Below are positions 23,139 through 31,249 of a stretch of 37,363 nucleotides of DNA, in pieces. Below the pieces are notes generated by a model. That model worked only from the letters and a program-made list of their open reading frames with translations. It did no database searches and had not been told where the DNA came from. Location of the stretch: positions 1 to 37,363 of the forward strand of contig NZ_JAKEUO010000029.1 in the NCBI RefSeq assembly GCF_022397915.1, given 5' to 3'. The DNA comes from Vibrio sp. Isolate34. GTDB lineage: Bacteria; Pseudomonadota; Gammaproteobacteria; Enterobacterales; Vibrionaceae. How positions within the stretch are numbered: the first letter of the stretch is position 1; the number at the start of each line of letters is the position of its first letter. The translations under genes and the position numbers were made by a program.

Positions 23139-23597
23139 ATGGATAACAACACAGTCACGAACATGATGGCTCAATACGACAGTTTGATTGAGAAATCACA
23201 GGCTCTTTTTATTCCATTGCTTCTACTATTTTGTCGCCTTTGGGTGGCGTGGGTATTCTTTAATTCTGGACTCACTAAGATAGCAACTTGGGATAGCACG
23301 CTTTACTTGTTTGAATTGGAATACCAAGTGCCACTGCTACCTTGGGAATTGGCGGCTTACATGGGCACTGCCGCTGAGTTAATTCTGCCAGTGTTCTTAG
23401 CACTCGGTTTATTAACACGACCTATGGCTGCAGTGTTGTTCGTTTTCAATATCATTGCTGTCGTGTCTTACCCTGTATTGTGGGATCAAGGTTTCTACGA
23501 TCATCAGCTTTGGGGGTTAATGATTCTTATCGTTGTCGTGTGGGGCGCAGGACCATTCTCACTTGATAGAGTTTTGAAAGCGCAGTTTAGGAATTAA
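23139..23597 (+). CDS. DoxX-family membrane protein of the bufferin operon
   Basis: This is a 152-residue membrane protein with four predicted helices (about 22-40, 68-88, 92-112, 125-143) and the DoxX pattern LFCRLWVAWVFFNSGLTKI near the first helix. ATG 23139 is chosen for GGAG seven bases upstream; an earlier ATG at 23118 lies inside bufC and has no ribosome binding site. DoxX proteins accompany many MNIO operons. Their role there is not established; redox supply or membrane handling of the peptide are both possible. A strong terminator follows, so this is the last gene of the operon. Confidence 0.85.
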   Translation: MDNNTVTNMMAQYDSLIEKSQALFIPLLLLFCRLWVAWVFFNSGLTKIATWDSTLYLFELEYQVPLLPWELAAYMGTAAELILPVFLALGLLTRPMAAVLFVFNIIAVVSYPVLWDQGFYDHQLWGLMILIVVVWGAGPFSLDRVLKAQFRN

Positions 23598-23652
23598 AAT
23601 GAGTTTTCACCTCTTTTGAATTACTAAAGCTAAATGGCTACAGCCCAAATGC

Positions 23653-23684
23653 AAAAAACCACTCAATTGAGTGGTTTCTTTTTT
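23653..23684. terminator. bidirectional terminator after the bufferin operon
   Basis: The perfect stem AAACCACTCAATTGAGTGGTTT, with A and T tracts on its two sides, lies between the convergent DoxX gene (plus) and the small H-NS-like gene (minus). Confidence 0.9.
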
Positions 23685-23697
23685 AACTGGGATAAGC

Positions 23698-23979
23698 TTA
23701 CTTGTTTAGAAAAGCTTGTAGCTCTTCAGCAGAGATGCCTTGCTCTGCAAGTTCTTTTGCCAATAGCTGAACCTGCTCACCCTTACGAGACTCTACCACA
23801 CGCTGAAATTGGTAAATGATATCTCGCAAAGTATCGATTGGAACTTGTTTTGCCGCACTGCGAATACGCTCTTCACTTTGGTTGCCTAGCTCTTTAAGCA
23901 ATTTACCAAACATGACCTTTTCAGGTGCATCTTCCATTTGTTCTAAGATGCGCGCCATTTCGTAGGTTGTTAATGACAT
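23698..23979 (-). CDS. small coiled-coil protein resembling the H-NS oligomerisation region
   Basis: This 93-residue protein is not certainly assignable. Its central and C-terminal parts read like the N-terminal half of H-NS: RIRSAAKQVPIDTLRDIIYQ and FQRVVESRKGEQ recall H-NS [20 protein letters not shown] and LEVVVNERREEE. LLAKELAEQGISAEELQAFL recalls REMLIADGIDPNELLNSL. The H-NS DNA-binding motif (TWTGQGRTP) is absent, so it would be an oligomerisation-only relative. Such proteins can modulate or poison H-NS filaments. Alternatively it is simply a small helical protein. The ribosome binding site is weak. It is monocistronic, with the terminator just downstream. Confidence 0.55.
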   Translation of the reverse strand: MSLTTYEMARILEQMEDAPEKVMFGKLLKELGNQSEERIRSAAKQVPIDTLRDIIYQFQRVVESRKGEQVQLLAKELAEQGISAEELQAFLNK

Positions 23980-24081
23980 TACAGTATTTTCCGTTGGGGA
24001 CTAACGTTTCAATGAGTGACAAATATACCATGTTTTAACGTTTCGAAAACCGCCATTTGTATATTTTGTCACCCTGGTAAC

Positions 24082-25281
24082 TTATGCCTTAGCAAACGTC
24101 GCGTGCCATGACTTACCCGCTTTGCTCGCAAGCACTAATAACGCAGGAACAATCAGGAACATTTGCAGAGCGATCATCACTTGCGACGTTAAATCAAGAC
24201 GTTGCATCGTACCCACAAGAAGTCCTGAACCACTCATTTGGAACAAGCCAAGCAGCGCAGCAGCTGTACCCGCACGGTCACCGAAAGGTTCTAGAGCTTT
24301 ACCTGCTGCAGCACCAAGAATCCAAGCAAAGCCAACCGACGATAAGAAGATTGGTAGCATGAACGCGATTGGAGTCGCGTGCTCAGCAAGCACCAACATA
24401 ATCACGCCCGCTAAGCCCAGCGTCGAGATACCAACAACCAATGCCTTGTAAGTACCAAAACGGTCCATAAACTTAGGCGCTGTGAATGCAGCAGTGATGT
24501 TGATAGCTGCGTTAATACCAAACCAGAAGGTAAACTCATTCATCGTCAAACCCAAGTTCTCCATCAACACGACTGGTGCTGAGGTAACATAAGCAAGAAT
24601 TACCGCCATCGCCATCAAACATAAGGTTGCATGGAAAAGGAACGATGGTGTTTTAAGTACTGACCAGTAACGCTCCAGTTTGAACACAGCAACCTTCTCT
24701 GTCGCCGGGTTAGACTCTTTCATTTGGAAGAATAAGATACTGCCAACGACTACCGCGAAACCAGCCATAAAGCTGAAGTTCGAACGCCAGCCAAATTGAT
24801 GGGTTAGCCAAGCGCCAAGAATCGGTGCCAATGCGGGGATAAAACAGATCGCACCATTGAGGTAGCTGATCATTCGGCCACTCTTCTCTGGGCCAAATAG
24901 ATCGCGAACCGTTGCAAAGGCAGCTACAGAAGTCGCACAAGCTCCTAAGCCTTGTAGCAGCCGAGCTATTAGCATCATATCAATCGATTGAGCTGCCCAC
25001 GCCAAGCAAGCACTCAATGCATAGATACTAACACCTCCCAATGCAACGGTTCGACGTCCTAGCTTATCCGCCAAAGGGCCGGCAAATAGTTGGCCGACAC
25101 CCATAGCAAACAAAAACCAAGTAATCGTATCTTGTGCTAGTGCATGTTCCACGTGAAACGCTGTCGAAATCTGTGGCAGAGCTGGCAGGTAGATATCAAT
25201 AGCCAAAGGGCTAAAAAGAACCAGCATTGCCAATAAAGCAACCTGCAGTTTACTAGGGGTTGGAAGCGCGTTAGAAGGCAC
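24082..25281 (-). CDS. Bcr/CflA-family MFS multidrug exporter
   Basis: This is a twelve-helix major facilitator of about 399 residues. FSPLAIDIYLPALPQI in the first helix and GPLADKLGRR (MFS motif A, loop 2-3) are typical of Bcr/CflA drug/H+ antiporters, as are ARLLQGLGA and the long central loop around KESNPATEK. The start is taken as GTG 25281 because TCCGGAGA lies six bases upstream; the frame continues 22 codons further without a ribosome binding site. It is divergent from a LysR regulator, the usual arrangement of a regulator and its target. The coding sequence carries a near-perfect parS site (25145-25160). The substrate is unknown. Confidence 0.9.
   Translation of the reverse strand: MPSNALPTPSKLQVALLAMLVLFSPLAIDIYLPALPQISTAFHVEHALAQDTITWFLFAMGVGQLFAGPLADKLGRRTVALGGVSIYALSACLAWAAQSIDMMLIARLLQGLGACATSVAAFATVRDLFGPEKSGRMISYLNGAICFIPALAPILGAWLTHQFGWRSNFSFMAGFAVVVGSILFFQMKESNPATEKVAVFKLERYWSVLKTPSFLFHATLCLMAMAVILAYVTSAPVVLMENLGLTMNEFTFWFGINAAINITAAFTAPKFMDRFGTYKALVVGISTLGLAGVIMLVLAEHATPIAFMLPIFLSSVGFAWILGAAAGKALEPFGDRAGTAAALLGLFQMSGSGLLVGTMQRLDLTSQVMIALQMFLIVPALLVLASKAGKSWHATFAKA
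25145..25160. other. parS site (ParB1 binding), copy 1, inside the MFS gene
   Basis: TGTTCCACGTGAAACG matches the bacterial parS consensus TGTTNCACGTGNAACA at all but the last base. It encodes the peptide FHVEH of the exporter. It is one of three sites in 6.9 kb. Confidence 0.8.
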
Positions 25282-25382
25282 AAGATTCTCCGGATGAGTT
25301 AATTTAGGTGCATAATAACCAACTAAAGATATGAACAAAAATGGCATATAATCATTAGCATTATTCCAATAAGGAAACTCAC

Positions 25383-26324
25383 ATGAATATCGAGAAACTA
25401 TCGCGCCTCGACCTCAATCTACTAGTTTGCTTGCAGGTGCTAATGGAAGAGCTGAGTGTTACACGCACTGCACATCGATTGTGCCTGAGCCAGTCAGCCG
25501 TGAGTAAGTCATTGGCCAAACTTCGCGAACAATTTAATGACCCTCTTTTTACGCGAAGTGCACACGGCCTACGCCCGACACCAAAAGCAGTGTTCCTTAA
25601 GCCACGGTTGGAAACACTGATCAATCAACTTGATGTGCTCACCCAACCGGAGACATTCATTCCCAACAACAGTGACCACAGTTTTCACATTGCAGCGGTT
25701 GAAAGTGTCTACCCGTTGATTCTTCCTCACTTCTTGCCCGCGATTTTTCGCCAAGCACCGAAGGTAAATATCAACACTCACGCTTGGACGGAGCAAACCT
25801 TTAAGAAATTACAGCTTGGTGAACTCGATATCGGCCTCACGGGTAAAGACATCGACATCAACGACGCGCGTTTAACCATGTTGCCGCCAGATGATATTTG
25901 CGAACAAGAGATCTACCGAGATGCACAGATGTGTGTATTGAGACGTAACCACCCTGCTCTGAGTGGTCAATGGGATCTGGAAACCTACCTTGCACAACGT
26001 CATGTACAAGTAAGGTGTGATGGAAACGATCGCTGGCTACTCGATTACAAACTAGCTGACCTTGGTCACCAACGTGATATTGCTATCTCTGTGCCCGACT
26101 TCAACAGTGCTGCAAGCCTGTGTACCTACACCGACTTTGTATTTACCGCACCAAGCCACTTCACCCATCTTGTCGCGAAGCAACTCGACTTAGTGGTTGT
26201 GCCTCTGCCAATGGAATTTCCACCAATGGCATACACTCTGTTTTGGCACCGTGATAGAGAAAACGACCCAGCCTTAACTTGGTTGCGAGATATCATCAAA
26301 GAAAAAACTCTGCACCTCAGATAA
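25383..26324 (+). CDS. LysR-family transcriptional regulator
   Basis: The 313-residue protein has the LysR N-terminal winged helix-turn-helix (LDLNLLVCLQVLMEELSVTRTA and LSQSAVSKSLAKLRE, about 9-48) and a type-2 periplasmic-binding-like effector domain (about 95-305). AAGGAA precedes the ATG by seven bases. It is transcribed away from the MFS exporter with about 100 bp between, so it probably controls that gene and itself. The effector is unknown. The DPLFTRSAHGLRPT stretch is typical of the NodD/LeuO-like subgroup. Confidence 0.92.
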   Translation: MNIEKLSRLDLNLLVCLQVLMEELSVTRTAHRLCLSQSAVSKSLAKLREQFNDPLFTRSAHGLRPTPKAVFLKPRLETLINQLDVLTQPETFIPNNSDHSFHIAAVESVYPLILPHFLPAIFRQAPKVNINTHAWTEQTFKKLQLGELDIGLTGKDIDINDARLTMLPPDDICEQEIYRDAQMCVLRRNHPALSGQWDLETYLAQRHVQVRCDGNDRWLLDYKLADLGHQRDIAISVPDFNSAASLCTYTDFVFTAPSHFTHLVAKQLDLVVVPLPMEFPPMAYTLFWHRDRENDPALTWLRDIIKEKTLHLR

Positions 26325-26446
26325 AAATGGCGTACAGCGTTTGCAGCAAACGAACAAAAGCGCTAGCTTATTGACCTAATAAGTCCCCTCGCATTTATAT
26401 CGACTGTGAGTGTTAACAAGGACCCTAACAATAAGGATAAACACAG

Positions 26447-28237
26447 ATGCACAATATCACTGCGGAACGCGTTACTGCGGTTCGAGCTTGGCTTGAAGCA
26501 AACCACTTAGATGCTGTTATCATTCCACATGAAGACGAGTACCTAGGTGAATACGTTCCAGCTCACAACGAGCGACTTCACTGGCTAACCGGTTTCACTG
26601 GCTCTGCAGGTTCGGCTGTTATCACTCGCGAAAACGCGGCTATTTTTGTTGATGGTCGCTATACCGTCCAGGTTCGTAAGCAGGTACCAGCAGAGTTATT
26701 TGAGTATCGCCACCTTATTGAAGAGCCGGCTTTAGATTGGATCATCAGCTCTCTAGCACAAGGCAGCAAGGTTGCATTCGACCCACGCATGCATACGGCG
26801 GCTTGGCTGAAAGGCGCTCAAGCTAAACTGGCAGAGAAAGTTGAACTAACAACACTATCTTCGAATCCAATTGATGAACTTTGGTCTGATCGTCCTGAGC
26901 CTGTAGTATCTGATGTTCGCCTAATGACAACCGACGCCGTAGGCCAATCAAGTGAAAGCAAACGCGCAGAGATTGCTGGCTTACTAAAAGCCAAAGGCGC
27001 TGATGCCGCTATCCTTACTGAGCTGGATTCAATCTGCTGGTTACTCAACATTCGTGGTTTAGACGTATCTCGTCTGCCGGTTGTGTTATCTAATGCAATC
27101 ATTCACGCCGATGAAAGTGTCGATTTCTTCTTAGACCCAGCTCGTATCCCTGCAGGCTTTGAAGCGCACGTTGGTAATGGTATTCGTGTTTATCACCCAT
27201 CTGAGCTTGAAGCCCGCCTTCAATCTTTAGAAGGTAAGAATGTGTCTGTTGATTCAGGCACAAGCAATGCTTGGTACACGCTTGTTCTCCAAAACGCCGG
27301 TGCTCATATCATTGAAGCAGCCGACCCGTGCTTAATGCCAAAGGCTGCTAAGAACGCAACTGAAATTGCGGGCATGAAAGCGTGTCACATTCGTGATGGT
27401 GTTGCGATGGCCAAGTTCTTGTCTTGGATTGATGCTGAAGTCGCGCAAGGTAACCTACACAACGAAGCCGTACTGGCTGACAAAGTACAATCGTTCCGCG
27501 AGCAAGACCCAACGCTGATGGATCTCAGTTTTGACACGATTTCAGCAGCAGGCGGCAACGCAGCTATGTGTCACTACAACCATGAGAACCAACCTGAACC
27601 AGGTCAGCTAGAACTGAATACTCTGTACCTAGTCGATTCAGGCGGTCAGTACTTAGATGGTACGACCGACATCACTCGTACTATCGCGATTGGCCAACCA
27701 AGCGACGAAATGATTCAGCAGTTCACATTAGCGCTTAAAGGTCACATCGGCATTGCTCGTGCGCGTTTCCCACAAGGTACTCGTGGTTTCCAACTTGATA
27801 TCCTAGCCCGTCAGCACTTATGGGCAGAAGGCTTCGATTACGATCATGGTACTGGTCACGGTGTTGGTCACTTCCTAAGTGTTCATGAAGGTCCACAAAG
27901 CATCTCTAAGAAGCTTATCGATGTACCTCTTGTTGAAGGCATGGTGTTATCAAACGAGCCGGGTTACTACCGTGCAGATGAATTTGGTATCCGTATCGAG
28001 AACCTAGAATTGGTAGTTGAACTGCCAACTCAAGGTGACTTCTCAGTATTAACGTTTGAATCGCTAACACGTTGCCCTATCGATAAGCGCAACATCAACG
28101 TCGATCTACTGACGCGACCTGAACTAGCGTGGCTGAACGATTACCACCAAAAAGTATGGAACGATGTTAGCCCATTAGTTGAAGGTGATACGTTGGAATG
28201 GCTACGCCAATCAACAACACCACTTGCTCACGCTTAA
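26447..28237 (+). CDS. M24B Xaa-Pro aminopeptidase (aminopeptidase P)
   Basis: This 596-residue protein is longer than E. coli PepP (441) and has the three-domain form of eukaryotic cytosolic aminopeptidase P: two creatinase-like N-terminal domains (1-300) and a pita-bread catalytic domain (300-540), then a short C-terminal cap. The five metal ligands are visible as Asp397 (YLVDSGGQ), Asp408 (GTTDITRT), His471 (GTGHGVG), Glu504 (SNEPGYY) and Glu518 (RIENLELV). It should bind two Mn2+ and remove an N-terminal residue before proline. No signal peptide, so cytosolic. It neighbours the thi cluster as in V. cholerae (from memory) and ends in its own terminator. Confidence 0.93.
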   Translation: MHNITAERVTAVRAWLEANHLDAVIIPHEDEYLGEYVPAHNERLHWLTGFTGSAGSAVITRENAAIFVDGRYTVQVRKQVPAELFEYRHLIEEPALDWIISSLAQGSKVAFDPRMHTAAWLKGAQAKLAEKVELTTLSSNPIDELWSDRPEPVVSDVRLMTTDAVGQSSESKRAEIAGLLKAKGADAAILTELDSICWLLNIRGLDVSRLPVVLSNAIIHADESVDFFLDPARIPAGFEAHVGNGIRVYHPSELEARLQSLEGKNVSVDSGTSNAWYTLVLQNAGAHIIEAADPCLMPKAAKNATEIAGMKACHIRDGVAMAKFLSWIDAEVAQGNLHNEAVLADKVQSFREQDPTLMDLSFDTISAAGGNAAMCHYNHENQPEPGQLELNTLYLVDSGGQYLDGTTDITRTIAIGQPSDEMIQQFTLALKGHIGIARARFPQGTRGFQLDILARQHLWAEGFDYDHGTGHGVGHFLSVHEGPQSISKKLIDVPLVEGMVLSNEPGYYRADEFGIRIENLELVVELPTQGDFSVLTFESLTRCPIDKRNINVDLLTRPELAWLNDYHQKVWNDVSPLVEGDTLEWLRQSTTPLAHA

Positions 28238-28289
28238 TACCTTGCTAGGCAGGCAACTGAACCAAAACTAGTTGGCTCAGTTAGATATT

Positions 28290-28318
28290 AAAACGGCTAC
28301 CCTCTGGTAGCCGTTTTT
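28290..28318 (+). terminator. terminator of the aminopeptidase gene
   Basis: The stem AAAACGGCTACC/GGTAGCCGTTTT with loop CTCT is followed by T. The minus-strand tail is poorer in T but could still serve the convergent thi operon. Confidence 0.9.
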
Positions 28319-28341
28319 GCTTGTCGATTCCACATCATTGA

Positions 28342-28357
28342 TGTTTCACGTGGAACA
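28342..28357. other. parS site (ParB1 binding), copy 2, intergenic
   Basis: TGTTTCACGTGGAACA, within the longer inverted repeat GATGTTTCACGTGGAACATC, fits the parS consensus completely. It lies between the convergent aminopeptidase and thiH genes, just past the terminator. ParB loads here and ParA pulls the origin region poleward. Confidence 0.92.
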
Positions 28358-28373
28358 TCAGTCAGGATATTAG

Positions 28374-29486
28374 TTAGCCTGAGTAAGCACTGTGCCAATC
28401 TCGCCACACCGGGTCGAAGCCGCGTTGACGAATCATAGCCTCAACATCAGCTGCACTTCTCTCATCACTTATCTCAAACTGCTCAAGCTCTTCCTCATCC
28501 GAAGCATAGCCACCAGGTTGAGTTTTTGACGCGGCAGACATGCTAGTGATACCTAACGGCAACACGTTATCGCGGAACGTTGCAGATTCACGAGTCGAAA
28601 GAGACAATTCAACCTCAGGGTTTAACAGTCGATAGGCACAGATAAGTTGTACCAACTGCTTATCACTCATAATCGACTTAGGTTGCAAACCACCCTCGCA
28701 TGGACGAAGACGTGGGAATGAAATCGAGTAACGCGTTTGCCAGTAAGTTTGCTCTAAGTAATCCAAGTGAGCGGCCACGAAGAAACAGTCTGTTCGCCAG
28801 TCTTCCAAGCCAATCAAAGCACCAATCCCTATCTTATCAATACCCGCTTTTGCCAGACGATCAGGCGTTTCAAGCCGGTATTCAAAATCCATTTTATTGC
28901 CACGTAAGTGATGTTCAGCATAGGTACTGGGGCTATATGTTTCTTGGTAAACCATCACAGCATCTAAGCCAAGGGTTTTAAGTTCCGCGTAGTCGTCTTG
29001 ATCAAGCGGCTGCACTTCCATCGCGAGGTAGTTAAATTGTGCTTTGATATTCGGTAGTACCTCACGGAAGTATTTCATCCCAACTTTAGTTTCGTGTTCA
29101 CCGGTCACCAACAATACACTATCGAATTTCATCTTTTTGATGGCCGCGCTCTCGGCGTCAATTTCATCCAAAGTTAATGTACGACGCTTGATACGGTTCT
29201 CCATTGAGAAGCCACAGTAGGTACACGCATTCGCGCACAAGTTCGATAGGTACAAAGGAATATAAAGCGACATCGTATTACCAAATCGCTTACGCGTTAA
29301 CGCCAACGATTGTTGTGCCATCTGCTCTAAGTAAGGTTCTGCCGCTGGAGAGATCAAAGCCTTAAAATCTTCTAAATCACGCTTAGGTTTACTCAAAGCA
29401 CGTTCAACATCCGCCGCCGTTTTACTGAAGATAGACATACCAATGTCATCCCAGTTGAGCTGTTTAAATCGATCAACAAACGTCAT
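28374..29486 (-). CDS. thiH: 2-iminoacetate synthase ThiH
   Basis: The 370-residue radical SAM enzyme has its [4Fe-4S] ligands at Cys84, Cys88 and Cys91 (CANACTYC). ThiH cleaves tyrosine to p-cresol and dehydroglycine, which ThiG uses to make the thiazole of thiamine. It requires anaerobic-type radical chemistry, in contrast to the ThiO glycine oxidase of other bacteria; no thiO is present here. It is the last gene of thiCEFSGH, 7 bp after thiG. The parS copy 2 lies just beyond its stop. Confidence 0.96.
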   Translation of the reverse strand: MTFVDRFKQLNWDDIGMSIFSKTAADVERALSKPKRDLEDFKALISPAAEPYLEQMAQQSLALTRKRFGNTMSLYIPLYLSNLCANACTYCGFSMENRIKRRTLTLDEIDAESAAIKKMKFDSVLLVTGEHETKVGMKYFREVLPNIKAQFNYLAMEVQPLDQDDYAELKTLGLDAVMVYQETYSPSTYAEHHLRGNKMDFEYRLETPDRLAKAGIDKIGIGALIGLEDWRTDCFFVAAHLDYLEQTYWQTRYSISFPRLRPCEGGLQPKSIMSDKQLVQLICAYRLLNPEVELSLSTRESATFRDNVLPLGITSMSAASKTQPGGYASDEEELEQFEISDERSAADVEAMIRQRGFDPVWRDWHSAYSG

Positions 29487-29493
29487 AGCAATA

Positions 29494-30258
29494 CTACTCG
29501 TCTAGAAATGAAGTTAGCGGACTGGAAGCAACCGCGTGAGATACCTGACCTGCTAGTCCTGCAAGGTAGGCCATACGACCCGCTTCAACTGCCAACTTAA
29601 AGGCAATTGCCATTTCAACAGGCTGTTGAGAAGCAGCAATCGCCGTATTCACTAACACAGCGTCTGCACCCATTTCCATTGCACGCGCCGCATGTGATGG
29701 AGCACCAATGCCAGCATCCACAATCACAGGAACGTTGGCTTGGTCGAGAATGATCTCTAGGAAGTCGGCTGACGCGATGCCCTTATTAGAACCAATCGGT
29801 GCACCAAGTGGCATCACAGCAGCACAACCTACCTCTTCTAAGCGCTTACACAATACAGGGTCCGCGTGGCAATAAGGCAACACAACAAAGCCATCTTTCA
29901 CTAGTTGCTCAGCAGCGTTAAGTGTCTCGATTGGGTCTGGCATCAAGTACTTTGGATCCGGATGAATCTCAAGTTTTAACCAGTTAGTACCGAGTGCTTC
30001 GCGAGCCAAGTGTGCGGCAAAAATCGCATCCTTCGCGTTCTTCGCACCAGAGGTATTCGGAAGTAGATTAACGCCAGCATCAATAATTGGCTGCAAAATA
30101 TCATCTTGCTCAGAACGAATATCGACTCTCTTCAGTGCCATGGTTGCCAGTTGAGAACCTGACGCTTCGATAGCACTCGCCATCAAATGCTTGTTTGCGA
30201 ACTTGCCGGTTCCAGTGAACAGACGTGATTGAAACGTTTTATCTGCGATGGTTAACAT
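29494..30258 (-). CDS. thiG: thiazole synthase ThiG
   Basis: The 254-residue TIM-barrel enzyme condenses deoxyxylulose phosphate, dehydroglycine and ThiS-thiocarboxylate into the thiazole phosphate. Family segments are SRLFTGTGKF at the start, LPNTSGAKNAKDA (about 65-77), LKLEIHPDPKYL with the Schiff-base Lys region (about 95-106), PIGSNKGI and the phosphate loop DAGIGAPSHAARAMEMGADAVLVNTAIA (about 180-208, shown here only as the key DAGIGAPSHAA). The gap to thiS is 2 bp. Confidence 0.96.
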   Translation of the reverse strand: MLTIADKTFQSRLFTGTGKFANKHLMASAIEASGSQLATMALKRVDIRSEQDDILQPIIDAGVNLLPNTSGAKNAKDAIFAAHLAREALGTNWLKLEIHPDPKYLMPDPIETLNAAEQLVKDGFVVLPYCHADPVLCKRLEEVGCAAVMPLGAPIGSNKGIASADFLEIILDQANVPVIVDAGIGAPSHAARAMEMGADAVLVNTAIAASQQPVEMAIAFKLAVEAGRMAYLAGLAGQVSHAVASSPLTSFLDE

Positions 30259-30260
30259 GG

Positions 30261-30470
30261 TTAGCCCCCTGCAATAGCTTGAAAAAGAGAGATGGAATCG
30301 CCTTCATTGACGATGGTTTGTTGCCACTGGCTGCGTGGTACAACCGCATTATTGATAGCAAATACACACCCCAAATCAGGTAGCGATAGTGCTTGGATGA
30401 TGTCTGAAAGAGACGACGATTGCGCGACCTGCTCTGGTTGCTCGTTTATAGAAATAGTTATGTGGCTCAT
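30261..30470 (-). CDS. thiS: sulfur carrier protein ThiS
   Basis: ThiS is a 69-residue ubiquitin-like sulfur carrier ending in AIAGG; the terminal Gly is adenylated by ThiF and thiocarboxylated. The start MSHITISINE at 30470 overlaps the thiF stop as ATGA, with GAAGAAG upstream as the ribosome binding site; the frame extends 17 codons earlier but only as overlap with thiF. The ubiquitin fold is suggested by FAINNAVVPRSQW and DSISLFQAI. Confidence 0.94.
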   Translation of the reverse strand: MSHITISINEQPEQVAQSSSLSDIIQALSLPDLGCVFAINNAVVPRSQWQQTIVNEGDSISLFQAIAGG

Positions 30471-31249
30471 TGTGCTTCTTCTTGTAGGTGTTGAATCGCC
30501 GTTGTGTTGCAAACCGGACATTCGCTATCTTGCGTGACCATTAGGTTTTGCCAGTTCATAGTCTGGCCATCGAACAGCTTTAGTTGATGTGTAGTGACTT
30601 TAAACTCGCCACTACTAATACGCTGAATAGCAGCAAGAGCTTGAAGGTTACCTATCGTTCCAACCACCGGACCAATGATGCCGCTATCACTACAACGCGT
30701 TGTTTGTGGATGGTACTCAAACGGGAAAAGGCAGTGGTAACACCCTTTCTGGTTCTGATAATCAAAGACAATAAATTGACCTTTCCAGCCGATTGCAGAA
30801 CCCGATATCAAAGGTGTATTAGCTTTAAAACAAGCTCGGTTAACCTGCTGGCGTGACGCGAAGTTGTCAGTACAATCCAACACGAGATCAGCTAACATGA
30901 CTTCTAATTCAAGTTGGCTTTCACTCATTCGTTGATTGATGGTTCTTACTTGGCTGCGACCATTGAGCTCATTCAGTTGTTGTTTGAGTGCTTCGACCTT
31001 AGTTGAACCTAATTGGCTTTCCTTGAACGCTACCTGTCTCTGCAGGTTGGATGAATCAACACAATCGTCGTCGACCAACACGATTCTTCCAACGCCAGAA
31101 GCTGCGAGATAGAGAGCAGCGGCATTACCTAAGCCACCGCAACCAATCACCAACACATGGCTGTTTAACAGGTTTCGTTGCCCTTGCTCACCCACCTCAG
31201 GCAATGCAATTTGTCGTTGGTAACGAATGAACTCAAAGTCACTCAGCAT
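30467..31249 (-). CDS. thiF: ThiS adenylyltransferase ThiF
   Basis: This 260-residue E1-like enzyme activates the ThiS C-terminus. The ATP-binding loop is GCGGLGNAAALYLAASGVG (about 37-55), followed by LVDDDCVDSSNLQRQ and the catalytic DCTDNFASR (about 125-133). Two Cys pairs, GCYHC (about 168-172) and CPVC near the C-terminus (about 244-247), fit the structural zinc of this family. Its start overlaps the end of thiE by 11 bases and its stop overlaps thiS, so translation of the three is coupled. Confidence 0.95.
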   Translation of the reverse strand: MLSDFEFIRYQRQIALPEVGEQGQRNLLNSHVLVIGCGGLGNAAALYLAASGVGRIVLVDDDCVDSSNLQRQVAFKESQLGSTKVEALKQQLNELNGRSQVRTINQRMSESQLELEVMLADLVLDCTDNFASRQQVNRACFKANTPLISGSAIGWKGQFIVFDYQNQKGCYHCLFPFEYHPQTTRCSDSGIIGPVVGTIGNLQALAAIQRISSGEFKVTTHQLKLFDGQTMNWQNLMVTQDSECPVCNTTAIQHLQEEAQ

